Positions 1 through 9,174 of a stretch of DNA of 64,000 bases are shown one piece after another (within the stretch, counting starts at the first letter, position 1; every line of letters begins with the position of its first letter). A program made the translations under genes and the position numbers. A model generated the notes under the pieces. That model made no database searches. It was not told the origin of the DNA and saw only the letters and a list, made by a program, of their open reading frames with translations. This DNA is from Kordiimonadaceae bacterium (GTDB lineage Bacteria; Pseudomonadota; Alphaproteobacteria; Sphingomonadales; Kordiimonadaceae), in the NCBI GenBank assembly GCA_017640725.1, contig JAEPQB010000001.1:1240001-1304000 (forward strand). Direction: 5' to 3'.

Positions 1-3000
1 CACGCAGGGCATCGTTGGCGCGGTCGCCGGCCTGCTGGTCTGTTTCGTCGGTGGCACGTACGTAGGTGCCAATACCGCCGAACCAAAGCAGGTCTGCATT
101 GGCTTTCAAAATACGGTTTATCAGGTCGGTAGGCGCCAGGCTTGCTTCTTCAATGCCAAGCCAGGTCTTAATCTCAGGCGTCAGCTTGATGGACTTTTCC
201 GCCCGCGAGAAGATGCCGCCGCCCTTCGAGATAAGTTTCGCATTATAATCTTCCCAAGATGATCCCGCCTTATCGAACAGGCGTTTGCGCTCTTTCCAGG
301 CTTTGGCTGTATCGCCCGGGTTCGGGTCGATGAAGATGTGCATGTGGTTAAATGCTGCTTGCAGGCGAATTTTTTTCGACAGCAGCATGCCGTTGCCGAA
401 CACGTCCCCCGACATGTCACCCACACCAATAACCGTGAACTCGTCGTTTTGAACATCCAGACCACGTTCACGGAACAGGCGCTGCACGCTGACCCAGGCC
501 CCTTTGGCGGTGATTCCCATCTTCTTATGATCATAGCCGGCCGAGCCACCAGAGGCGAACGCATCGCCAAGCCAAAAGCCCCGGCCTTCCGAAATACTGT
601 TCGAAATATCGGAGAATGTTGCGGTACCTTTGTCGGCAGCAACCACCAAATAGGGGTCATTTCCATCGCGGCGCACGGTTTGTTTTGGCGCAATCGTTTT
701 GCCGCCCTTCAAGTTATCTGTGACTGACAATAGACTGGTGATGAAGGACCGATAGGACGAAATACCTTCATTGATGAAGGCGTCCCTGCCTCCTGTCGTC
801 GGCAACTGCTTAGGATAAAAGCCACCTTTGGATCCCTGCGGCACAATCACGGCATTTTTCACCTGCTGTGCTTTCACGAGGCCCAGGATTTCGGTGCGGA
901 AATCCTCTCGCCGGTCTGACCACCTCAGGCCGCCGCGGGCAATGGGTCCTCCGCGCAAATGCACACCTTCCACTTGCGGCGAGTAAACCCAAATCTCTGC
1001 ATGCGGCCGCGGCAGCGGGGCTTCTTCGACATTGCGGGAACGGATTTTGAAAGCAAGAGCACGTTCATCGACCCGGTCCACAACGCCGTCTTGGAAGAAG
1101 TTGGTGCGCAGCGTGGCCGAAATGACATTCTGATAAGCGCGCAAAATTCGGTCATGGTCGAGGCTGCGTACATTCTCGAGCGCTTTCGCAATATCCGAAT
1201 TTTGTTTGTCCGCTTCTTTGTCCCGGTTGCCTTTGAACGCGGGATCAAACTGCGCTTCAAACAGGGCATAAAGCTCGCGGCTGACCGCACCATGTTCCAC
1301 CATCGTATCGGCGATATAGTCAGGCGTGTAGCCGATGCCGAGCTGGCGCAGATATTTACCGTAAGCCCGCAAAACAAGAATTTGGCTCCAGGTCATCGCA
1401 GACGTAAGAACCAGTTTGTTGAAGCCGTCATTTTCAACAGCCCCCAACCAGACACCCACAAACAAGGCCTCAACGAGCGGTTTAATTTCGGATGCCGTGA
1501 AGCAGGTCTCTGCGCCGCATTCTAGCGAGAAATCATGGATGTGGCTTTTGCCCCCACCGCCCATTTTGAACGAATGCTCTGACAAAACGCGGAAGCCCAT
1601 ATTCTCAAGAATGGGCATGCAATTTGACAGGGCAATCAATTGAGAGCCGTGATAAACCTTGAGCCTGAACCGGTTATCGCCGTCACCCAGATGCTGGTAG
1701 AAATCAACCCGCAAGTCATCTTCACCGTCAATTTCTTCAAGCTTGATAACGTCATATGCAGCTTGTGGCGGCGTGAAGAATTCCCTGTAAGCGGTTGTGA
1801 AGCGGGTTTTGTAAAGATGATGCAGGCGGTTGCCTTTTTCTTCTCCCAAATGATCAATCAGTGAGAGGTGCAGCCTGTCATCCCAGCCCTGTGCCGCCTC
1901 AATAATTTGCTGCTGGATATCTTCTTCTTCAACTACAGGCACATTGCCTGGCTTGGTGCGAATAATGAAATGCCAGCGCGCAAGGGGTTCTTCGCTCAGT
2001 TTGGCATAATAAACCGACATTTCGCCGTTATAGCTTTCGCAGAGAATATCTGTGATCGCTGAGCGCAAACCTGAGTGATAGTTTTCACGCGGAACATAAA
2101 CCAATGCCGAGACAAAACGCCCGAACTGGTCGGGGCGGATGAACGCACGCGGGCGTGGACGCTCAGTGAGCTGCAAAACACCAAGCGATGTTTCGTAAAG
2201 CCAACCTTCATCAACCTGGAACAATTCATCACGCGGGAAATTTTCAAGGATGTGCGCAAGTGCTTTGCCCGCAAACGAACGGTTGCCGAGTTTGGCGCGT
2301 TGCTGAATGTTGGCCACCTTGCCGCGGATAAGCGGCACATCGTGGGCGAACTGGCTATAAGACAGAGACGTGAACAGGCCGACAAAACGCCGCTCACCAA
2401 TCGCGTTGCCTTCTGCATCAAATATCTTAACGCCGATATAGTCCAGATGAGACATGCGATGCACCGTCGACTTCACGTTTGCTTTTGTGATGATCAGCGG
2501 TTCGGGCTGGGTGAGGAAATGCCGAATTTCCGGCGACATAGGTGTCAGACCGTCTTTGTCTCTGAGCACATAACGGTCTGGATCGCGGAGGATGCCCAGC
2601 GCCGTGCCGTCAACATGGCTGAAATCGAATGTGGCTGGATTGCCATCGAACCGATATTCGCGGAAGCCAAGGAAGGTGAAATGATCAGACCCCAGCCAGC
2701 GCAAAAACTGAATGGTCTCATCTACTTCGGCCTGCGCAATCGGCGGTGGGTTTACCGTTAGCGATGCAACAGTTTCATCAATTTTCGCGAGCATCGCTTT
2801 CCAGTCGGTAACAGCGTCGCGCACATCCTGGAGCGTTTTTTCGAGGGTTGTCTTCAGTTCCTTTAGGGCGGATTGATCAGATTGAGCGTCCACCTCCACA
2901 TACATCATGCTTTCGCGCACACGCTGTGTGCCTTTACCGCCAGCGCGCTTGCCCTTGTCATCACGCGCTACATCCATAATGGGGTGGTGCATCATGTGGA

Positions 3001-3364
3001 TGCGATAGTGCATTGTGGACGCGAGACAGCCAGTGATCGAATCCACAAGAAACGGCATGTCATCATTGATGATGAGAATGGCTGTGTGCCGCATTTCGTT
3101 GGGACCGGCGGCAGCGGTTCCCTTGGGGCCAAACACATGAACAAGCGCGGTTCCAGATGAACGATTGGCCGAAAGCTTCCAGAGCTCATACCCGGCTGCA
3201 AAAAGTTCTTCTGGCTCTCTTGTCAGGAGGTCGTCTGGCGCATCTGCACTGAAAAACTCTGACAGGAACTCAAGCAGCTCTTTGGCCTTTGCCCCTTTTT
3301 CCGCTTTCTTTGCCATCCCGGCAAATGCCTGGTTCAGATGGTCGCAGATGGTTTTCTTGCTCAT
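1..3364 (-). CDS. NAD-specific glutamate dehydrogenase, large type (3' end outside window)
   Basis: Oxidative deamination of glutamate to 2-oxoglutarate with NAD, in the cytoplasm. About 1,121 N-terminal codons are present on the minus strand; the C-terminal part lies beyond base 1. The reading frame is open from the ATG at 3364 to the edge. The segment GGLRWSDRREDFRTE followed by KAQQVKNAVIVPQGSKGGF is the dehydrogenase core signature of the ~180-kDa bacterial NAD-GDH family (usually about 1,600 residues). The N-terminal region carries the long regulatory extension typical of that family (MRHTAILIINDDMPFLVDS). The ATG overlaps the stop codon of the upstream gene (ATGA), so the two are probably translationally coupled. 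Confidence 0.93.
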   Translation of the reverse strand, partial: MSKKTICDHLNQAFAGMAKKAEKGAKAKELLEFLSEFFSADAPDDLLTREPEELFAAGYELWKLSANRSSGTALVHVFGPKGTAAAGPNEMRHTAILIINDDMPFLVDSITGCLASTMHYRIHMMHHPIMDVARDDKGKRAGGKGTQRVRESMMYVEVDAQSDQSALKELKTTLEKTLQDVRDAVTDWKAMLAKIDETVASLTVNPPPIAQAEVDETIQFLRWLGSDHFTFLGFREYRFDGNPATFDFSHVDGTALGILRDPDRYVLRDKDGLTPMSPEIRHFLTQPEPLIITKANVKSTVHRMSHLDYIGVKIFDAEGNAIGERRFVGLFTSLSYSQFAHDVPLIRGKVANIQQRAKLGNRSFAGKALAHILENFPRDELFQVDEGWLYETSLGVLQLTERPRPRAFIRPDQFGRFVSALVYVPRENYHSGLRSAITDILCESYNGEMSVYYAKLSEEPLARWHFIIRTKPGNVPVVEEEDIQQQIIEAAQGWDDRLHLSLIDHLGEEKGNRLHHLYKTRFTTAYREFFTPPQAAYDVIKLEEIDGEDDLRVDFYQHLGDGDNRFRLKVYHGSQLIALSNCMPILENMGFRVLSEHSFKMGGGGKSHIHDFSLECGAETCFTASEIKPLVEALFVGVWLGAVENDGFNKLVLTSAMTWSQILVLRAYGKYLRQLGIGYTPDYIADTMVEHGAVSRELYALFEAQFDPAFKGNRDKEADKQNSDIAKALENVRSLDHDRILRAYQNVISATLRTNFFQDGVVDRVDERALAFKIRSRNVEEAPLPRPHAEIWVYSPQVEGVHLRGGPIARGGLRWSDRREDFRTEILGLVKAQQVKNAVIVPQGSKGGFYPKQLPTTGGRDAFINEGISSYRSFITSLLSVTDNLKGGKTIAPKQTVRRDGNDPYLVVAADKGTATFSDISNSISEGRGFWLGDAFASGGSAGYDHKKMGITAKGAWVSVQRLFRERGLDVQNDEFTVIGVGDMSGDVFGNGMLLSKKIRLQAAFNHMHIFIDPNPGDTAKAWKERKRLFDKAGSSWEDYNAKLISKGGGIFSRAEKSIKLTPEIKTWLGIEEASLAPTDLINRILKANADLLWFGGIGTYVRATDETDQQAGDRANDALR

Positions 3365-4548
3365 GAGTGTTCCTTAATAGCCTGATCGATTGCACGATCC
3401 AGTAGGTGTTCTGAAGCGTCAACTTTGGTCAAAATTTTGGCGGTGCCTGCCGCGTCAGTGCGGACCAGAACAAGACCAAATTCATTGTCCATTCTCAAAT
3501 CCGAGATATCGGTGCCAGCCAGTTCGCGCGCGGTGTCCATCGCCTTTTCCCGGGCTGGATTAGGCCCAGGGGCGCCGCGACGAAAAGCGCGCTCGCGAGA
3601 CACACACCCTTTAATGCCGCCTGGTTCATTGCGCAGAAACTCTGGCAATTCATTGGGGCCCACTTCGTGCCGGGCAGCGTAGGAAAGGGCTGCCGCATAT
3701 TCCGTCAGGCGGGTTTTTTCATAGTTCGCCCCGAACGTGAGTTTAAGGGCTGGCGTAAAGGGTGCGCGCTGTTGCTGCCTTAGGCCCTTGGCCTTCAAAA
3801 ATCGGCGATATGCCGCCGGGTCCCGCGCAGCCTCAATATGAAAGCGATAAGCTTGCGACAGAGCCAGATAGAGGCCGTCGCGTGTGCTCGCGCCCGGGTG
3901 CACCACGATGTCGCCGGCTTTTTTGCAGGCGTCCGCCAGTGGTTCCATTGGGTCTGGCACACTCTCCGACACTGGGTCTTCAAGATGAATTTTTTCCCGC
4001 TCTTCGGCACCCAGTGACTTTTGCCTGTGGTTTACAACCACCATCACAAACTCAGCTGTTTCACCGCGCGCGCTAAAGGGCAGTAAAATACCGCGGCACT
4101 CCAGGGGGCCATCGATAAATTCAAATTCTGCTGCTTCCTGGCGGCTTGACTGGTCATGCAGCCTGGCTGTCAAAGCCTCTGCAAACACATTGAGACGTGC
4201 AGAAGAAAGCTTTTGCCCCGGGGAAAGCACCCCGCCCAGCAAAGGGGCCATCTCCGCCCCGCAAAACCGCACAATAGTTTCTTGCCCGGAAAAGTCCAAA
4301 AGCAAGCTGTTGCGCTTGAATGGCAACAGACCTTCCGCCGTTAAATCGGCAAACAAGGGAAGAATGTTGGAGCCATGCAATGCATGCCAATAGTCAAACG
4401 CCCGCAAATGCAGACGCCGTTCACGCTTTTTTGCTTGGCGTTCACCCCGGTTTATTTCGGGTCGAAGCACAAAGTCGTCTTGCGCGCGCTCAGGAGGCGT
4501 GTTGGAGGTGGGCACAGTGCCCTCTTGATCTGTTTCGTCAATGCTCAT
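3361..4548 (-). CDS. PAS-like regulatory protein of unknown function
   Basis: A 395-residue soluble protein without signal peptide or membrane segment. Residues ~45-110 (AFDYWHALHGSNILPLFADL, then LLLDFSGQETIVRFCG) resemble the PAS_5-type sensory domain found in many alphaproteobacterial orphan proteins; this is a resemblance by eye, not a search result. The C-terminal half has no motif I recognise. Its TGA overlaps the ATG of the glutamate dehydrogenase gene by the classic ATGA arrangement, suggesting one operon and possibly a role tied to glutamate or nitrogen metabolism. That link is inference from position only. Confidence 0.6.
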   Translation of the reverse strand: MSIDETDQEGTVPTSNTPPERAQDDFVLRPEINRGERQAKKRERRLHLRAFDYWHALHGSNILPLFADLTAEGLLPFKRNSLLLDFSGQETIVRFCGAEMAPLLGGVLSPGQKLSSARLNVFAEALTARLHDQSSRQEAAEFEFIDGPLECRGILLPFSARGETAEFVMVVVNHRQKSLGAEEREKIHLEDPVSESVPDPMEPLADACKKAGDIVVHPGASTRDGLYLALSQAYRFHIEAARDPAAYRRFLKAKGLRQQQRAPFTPALKLTFGANYEKTRLTEYAAALSYAARHEVGPNELPEFLRNEPGGIKGCVSRERAFRRGAPGPNPAREKAMDTARELAGTDISDLRMDNEFGLVLVRTDAAGTAKILTKVDASEHLLDRAIDQAIKEHS

Positions 4549-4798
4549 GCCATGAACTTCAACGGGTTACCCCGCACAAATGCACCGGGGACTTTGGTTC
4601 TCTCGCGCCGAATATGGCACCAGCAATTGACCCTAGCAAGTGCAATCGGTGACAATTAGACAACTTTATTGTGGATAAAGTGTTAACGCCGAAATGAGCC
4701 GGTTAGACTTGACTTGCGCAGCTTCAAGGGCAATTTTCTAGGCGGGAAGTCAACAGTAATAGGCTGGGCCACTGCGCTCACCGTATGAGAGAGACCGC
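4549..4798. other. divergent intergenic region
   Basis: 250 bases between the divergent PAS-like gene and the acyl-CoA synthetase gene. It must carry both promoters. A TGGCAC element near 4616 lacks the GC doublet at the right distance for a sigma-54 promoter. I see no convincing operator, hairpin or small gene. Confidence 0.5.
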
Positions 4799-6586
4799 AT
4801 GGCGACCAAATCGTGGAACAGCCTGACGCATATGTTCTTTGAACAAGCGCTAACGCTCAAGGACAAACCACTTCTTTTCGCAAAAAATGGCGACAGCTGG
4901 AAATCACAAAACTGGACGGAAGTAGCGGAGCAAGTGACGCGGCTGGGCGCTGCTTTGCGCGCCATGGGCGTTGATAAAGGTGACCGGGTTGTCATCGTCA
5001 GTGAGAACCGCCCCGAATGGATGATTGCAGACTTTGCCATCATGGCGATCGGCGCAATTTCTGTTCCGACCTACACCACCAATACTGTTCGGGACCATCT
5101 GCATATTATTGAAAACAGTGGTGCTAAAGCGGCGATTGTTTCCACCAAAAATCTGACACGTACGTTTCTGCGAGCCGCTCACCAATGTGATGAAATGCAG
5201 CATGCGATTGTGATGGAACCGGTGGCGCTCGAGCAACAGCTGAACGTGACTGTTTACAATTGGGACGATGTTATCAATGCCGAAAAAGCAGACATCGTCG
5301 GTTTCCGGGATGGCTGCGTGGATGTTACGCGCGACGACATCGCCTGCATCATTTACACGAGCGGAACCGGCGGCTCACCCAAGGGTGTGATGCTGCACCA
5401 CGGGTCCCTGATGCATAATGCAGAAGGCGCGTCGAAGGTGATCAAGCCCCTGGGTCTTGAAAACAACGCGTTCCTGTCGTTCCTACCGCTTAGTCACGCG
5501 TACGAGCACACTACCGGCCTTTGCTGGCCGCTGATGATCGGGGCCGAGATCTGGTACGCGGAGAGCATCGAAAAATTGGCCACCAACATGGCTGAATCTA
5601 AGCCAACAATCATGGTCGTGGTGCCGCGCCTGTTTGAGATGCTACGCACTCGTATAACCCGCGGCGTGCAAGCGGAAGGTGGCATGAAAGCCAAACTGTT
5701 TGAGCGTGCGATCGCACTTGGCTTCAAGGTACAGCGAGATAATGAGAAACTCTCATTCTTTGAGAAAATCGAAGACTGGTTCCTGAACATGACCGTGCGC
5801 AAAAAGGTGCGCAAACAGTTTGGTGGTCGCCTGAAAGCGCTTGTCTCCGGCGGCGCACCCCTGTCACCAGATGTTGGCTTTTTCTTTGCCTCTTTGGGCC
5901 TGCCACTGCTGCAAGGATATGGTCAAACCGAAGCCGGACCCGTTATTTCAGTCAACCCACCCTGGGCGCCAAAAATGCACACTGTTGGGCAATTATTTGA
6001 CAAAATTGACGCAAAAATTGCCGATGACGGCGAAATTCTGGTGAAGGGCGAACTCGTCATGAAGGGCTATTGGCGCAACGATGACGCCACTGCAGAAGCC
6101 ATCAAAGACGGTTGGTTGCATACCGGTGACATCGGCCACTTCGATGACCAGGGCTATCTTGAAATCACCGACCGGAAAAAAGACATCATCGTGAATGACA
6201 AAGGCGATAATGTTTCGCCGCAGCGGGTTGAAGGCCTGTTGGCGCTTGAGGATGAAATTGCCCAAGCGATGATCTACGGTGACAAACGCCCGCACATGGT
6301 AGCGCTGATTGTGCCTGATGCCGAATGGCTGGTGGGCTGGGCCAAATCAACCGGCAAATCTTCGGCCCGACTTGAAAAACTTGCCGACGACAAAGACCTA
6401 CACCGCGCGATTGATGAGGCTGTCAGCCGCATCAATAAACGCCTTTCTAACATTGAAAAAGTGCGCAAGTTTGCGCTCGCGGATGAAGCATTCACCATCG
6501 AAAACGCGCAAATGACGCCGAGCCTGAAGCTACGGCGCCATGTGGTGAAAGAAGTTTATAAAGAAAAACTGGAAGCCATGTACTAG
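4799..6586 (+). CDS. long-chain acyl-CoA synthetase (AMP-forming)
   Basis: Activates long-chain fatty acids to acyl-CoA through an acyl-adenylate. 595 residues, the usual size of the FadD15/ACSL-like branch. The AMP-binding P-loop motif IIYTSGTGGSPKGVMLHHGS lies at ~185-205. The A5-type motif GYGQTEAGP is at ~375, and the TGDIGHFDDQGYLEITDRKKD motif with the hinge aspartate follows. Insertion of an amphipathic segment at ~300-340 (FFEKIEDWFLNMTVRKK) fits the membrane-associated long-chain group. Monocistronic as far as can be seen; the purine-rich GAGAGAG just upstream may serve as ribosome binding site. Confidence 0.93.
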   Translation: MATKSWNSLTHMFFEQALTLKDKPLLFAKNGDSWKSQNWTEVAEQVTRLGAALRAMGVDKGDRVVIVSENRPEWMIADFAIMAIGAISVPTYTTNTVRDHLHIIENSGAKAAIVSTKNLTRTFLRAAHQCDEMQHAIVMEPVALEQQLNVTVYNWDDVINAEKADIVGFRDGCVDVTRDDIACIIYTSGTGGSPKGVMLHHGSLMHNAEGASKVIKPLGLENNAFLSFLPLSHAYEHTTGLCWPLMIGAEIWYAESIEKLATNMAESKPTIMVVVPRLFEMLRTRITRGVQAEGGMKAKLFERAIALGFKVQRDNEKLSFFEKIEDWFLNMTVRKKVRKQFGGRLKALVSGGAPLSPDVGFFFASLGLPLLQGYGQTEAGPVISVNPPWAPKMHTVGQLFDKIDAKIADDGEILVKGELVMKGYWRNDDATAEAIKDGWLHTGDIGHFDDQGYLEITDRKKDIIVNDKGDNVSPQRVEGLLALEDEIAQAMIYGDKRPHMVALIVPDAEWLVGWAKSTGKSSARLEKLADDKDLHRAIDEAVSRINKRLSNIEKVRKFALADEAFTIENAQMTPSLKLRRHVVKEVYKEKLEAMY

Positions 6587-6615
6587 GGTTTCACCAAGCC
6601 ACGGCTTCCATTACC

Positions 6616-9129
6616 TCATTCATACCTCAAGGCAGAGATAGGGTTGGTTTGCGCCACCCGAAACGCCCGGCCCGCAACCGTTACCCAGGCTATCAATAGC
6701 GCCGTGGTACCGGCGCCCGCTGCCGCCATCCAGATGTAACTGTCACCCAGACTGTAGCTGAAACCATCCAGCCAATCAGACATGAAGTACCAGGCGGCTG
6801 GCCAGGCAATCAGGTTCGCGATCAGTACCGGGCGCGAAAACTGCCACACCATCAATTGCACGATGTCACGGATGGTGGCACCCAACACTTTGCGAATACC
6901 AATTTCCTTGGTGCGCTGCTCGGCGGTAAAGCTCGCCAACCCAAACAGTCCCAGACAGGCAACAACAATCGCAAGCACGGTAAAGGCAGCAAACAGTTCG
7001 GCTTGCCGGTTTTCCTGATCATATTGCGCTGCCAGCATTTCTGACAGGAACTCATAGGAAATCGGCGCAAGCGGCATTTGCTGTCGCCAAACCTCTTCTA
7101 CATTTTCAATCAGGGTTGGAATATCCGCAGTGTTGAACGCGATGGTCGCCACATTATAGCTTTGCGGCCGCACCCAGTAAGCGGTTGCCCGCACGCCATA
7201 TTTCACAGAACGGAAATATACATCAGGCACCACGCCAATCACTGTGAAGTCATGCGTGCCAGACAGAAAAACGTTTGCGCGCAAGGTCTTGCCAACGGCA
7301 TCTTCCGCTGTCGGAAAGCCAAGTGACCGCACGGCCGTTTCATTTAGAATAACACTTGCTGTGCCAATTCTGTCCTCTTCCTGAGGGATCTGCTCGATCG
7401 CGTCTGTGCCAAACTCTTCGCTGAAAGTCCGTCCTGCAATCGGCTCAATGCCGTAGGCTTCCAAGAAGCCAAAGCCAAAGGTGTGGTAATTTAAAACCAC
7501 GCCATCATTATCTGTGGCTCCTTCTTCTCCGCCCACAATTGTGAAAGCAGTGTTGTTTTCATTGTCCTGACTTGGCACTTCGGAAGATGCCACAACGCTT
7601 TCCACATTTGGTATTTGCGACAAAGCCTGCACGATGGTTTGGGCCTGCTCTGGCGAGCTGGCGGCCTGCAGACTTGTGAGCGCAAGCTTGCCCTCATAGC
7701 TGAACCCGAGATCAAGCGACCGCGCGTACATGGTCTGGCCATATACCACCGCTGTGCAGATCACGAGCGCAATGGAAACAGCAAACTGAAATACAACCAG
7801 CATGGAACGGAAGCCAACCTGCCCGTTGCCCTCTGACGATTTGTTGGACTTCAGGATACGCGCAGGCAAAAACCGGGAAAGATAAAGCGCTGGATAGCTG
7901 CCTGAAATCACACCAGTGATGACAGCGCCCGCAAGCAGCATCAACAGCACCGGTAAGTCCGAAAACAGGTCCAGGGTCAACTCTTTGTCGATGGCTTCGT
8001 TGTATATCGGCAGGGAAAGTTCAACGCCAACAAGCGCCACCAATAGTGACACAAACGCGATAGCAACAGCTTCGCCGAGGAATTGCCAAGCCACCTGCCT
8101 GCGTGTCGCGCCCATCACTTTCCGAAGCGCCACTTCGCGCGCGCGCTTGGACGCCTTGGCAGTGGACAGGTTCATAAAATTGATGGAAGCAATGACGAGA
8201 ATAAGGAAAGCGACAACCACAAAGGTCACGACCAGGTCATAGTCTCCCATCGGACCCATGTCGCCGATGGTGCCGGCCTCATTGCGTGCCTGCAGATGAA
8301 TATCCAGAAGTGGCATGACATTGGGGCGAATAACGGTAGAGGGTGCGGCCCCTTGCAGCTGCGGGTTTTCAGTGAATATGCTTTCGTTATCAAGCCACGT
8401 ATAAACCCGCTCTTTCACCTGCGCCGCGGTCACCCCTTCTTTCATCTTGAAATATGTGAACACATTCACACTGGTCCAGGTGTCCAGAATATTCGGAAAG
8501 GGGGCAAACCAAGCGGGGTCGAGCGCGACCAGCATATTGATGCGAAGATGCGATGCCTGCGGAATATCTTTGATCACACCGGTAATGCGAAAGCTCACAC
8601 GTTCGCTTGCCATACAGCAGGTGGTCAGCGTCTCTCCGACCACGTCGGTACGGCCAAAGTATCGGATTGCGGTTTCTTCGGAGATAACCAGATCACCGCT
8701 GTTCTGGAATGCGTTTTCCAAATTGCCATGTGCAAAGGGCAGACTGAACACATCAAAAAACGACGTATCGGCAAAAATGATGTTTTCTGAAAAAGCCTCT
8801 TCGTCGCGAATAACGGTGGTGTCATTAACAAACAGCCGAACACCCGCTTCCAGGTCACCGCTTGCATAATTCAAAATCGCGTCTTTCATGCGGCCTGCGG
8901 ACCGCACCGTGATGAAAGGGGGGCGATTGGGCGCATAAAATGCTGAATGCAGGCGCACAACACGTTCACCCTCAGGGATGAAGCGGTCATAGGTGAGCTC
9001 GTCCCGGACAAAAAGCATAATCAATATGCAGCTCATCAGTCCGATGGCTAAGCCAAAAACATTAATGACTGTAAATAGTCGATTTTTAAGCACATGCCCC
9101 ATGGCTGTTCTGAGGTAGTTTTTGAACAT
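6616..9129 (-). CDS. two-module MacB/FtsX-type ABC permease, array copy 6 (operon-distal)
   Basis: Membrane subunit of an ABC transporter of the MacB/FtsX superfamily, 837 residues. It is built as two repeated units: TM1 at ~20-42, a periplasmic MacB-core-like domain to ~290, three TMs to ~425; then TM5 at ~440, a second periplasmic domain to ~690, and three C-terminal TMs. The cytoplasmic coupling segments are RAREVALRKVMGA after TM2 in unit 1 and RTKEIGIRKVLGA in unit 2. The protein ends in NPISALRYE, the tail shared by all six array members. Last gene of the transporter operon, 45 bases after the preceding permease; no clear terminator follows. Confidence 0.9.
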   Translation of the reverse strand: MFKNYLRTAMGHVLKNRLFTVINVFGLAIGLMSCILIMLFVRDELTYDRFIPEGERVVRLHSAFYAPNRPPFITVRSAGRMKDAILNYASGDLEAGVRLFVNDTTVIRDEEAFSENIIFADTSFFDVFSLPFAHGNLENAFQNSGDLVISEETAIRYFGRTDVVGETLTTCCMASERVSFRITGVIKDIPQASHLRINMLVALDPAWFAPFPNILDTWTSVNVFTYFKMKEGVTAAQVKERVYTWLDNESIFTENPQLQGAAPSTVIRPNVMPLLDIHLQARNEAGTIGDMGPMGDYDLVVTFVVVAFLILVIASINFMNLSTAKASKRAREVALRKVMGATRRQVAWQFLGEAVAIAFVSLLVALVGVELSLPIYNEAIDKELTLDLFSDLPVLLMLLAGAVITGVISGSYPALYLSRFLPARILKSNKSSEGNGQVGFRSMLVVFQFAVSIALVICTAVVYGQTMYARSLDLGFSYEGKLALTSLQAASSPEQAQTIVQALSQIPNVESVVASSEVPSQDNENNTAFTIVGGEEGATDNDGVVLNYHTFGFGFLEAYGIEPIAGRTFSEEFGTDAIEQIPQEEDRIGTASVILNETAVRSLGFPTAEDAVGKTLRANVFLSGTHDFTVIGVVPDVYFRSVKYGVRATAYWVRPQSYNVATIAFNTADIPTLIENVEEVWRQQMPLAPISYEFLSEMLAAQYDQENRQAELFAAFTVLAIVVACLGLFGLASFTAEQRTKEIGIRKVLGATIRDIVQLMVWQFSRPVLIANLIAWPAAWYFMSDWLDGFSYSLGDSYIWMAAAGAGTTALLIAWVTVAGRAFRVAQTNPISALRYE

Positions 9130-9174
9130 GGCTAGAACCCCTTTCTCGTAATTCTCACTGTCTCTCGTTTTTTA

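Noticed and set aside
1-2800. Several plus- and minus-strand open frames of 60-230 codons in the first 3 kb
   Set aside because: They overlap the uninterrupted minus-strand glutamate dehydrogenase frame, which has clear family motifs.
4610-4632. TGGCAC string upstream of the acyl-CoA synthetase as sigma-54 promoter
   Set aside because: The -12 GC is missing at the required spacing (GA one base further instead).
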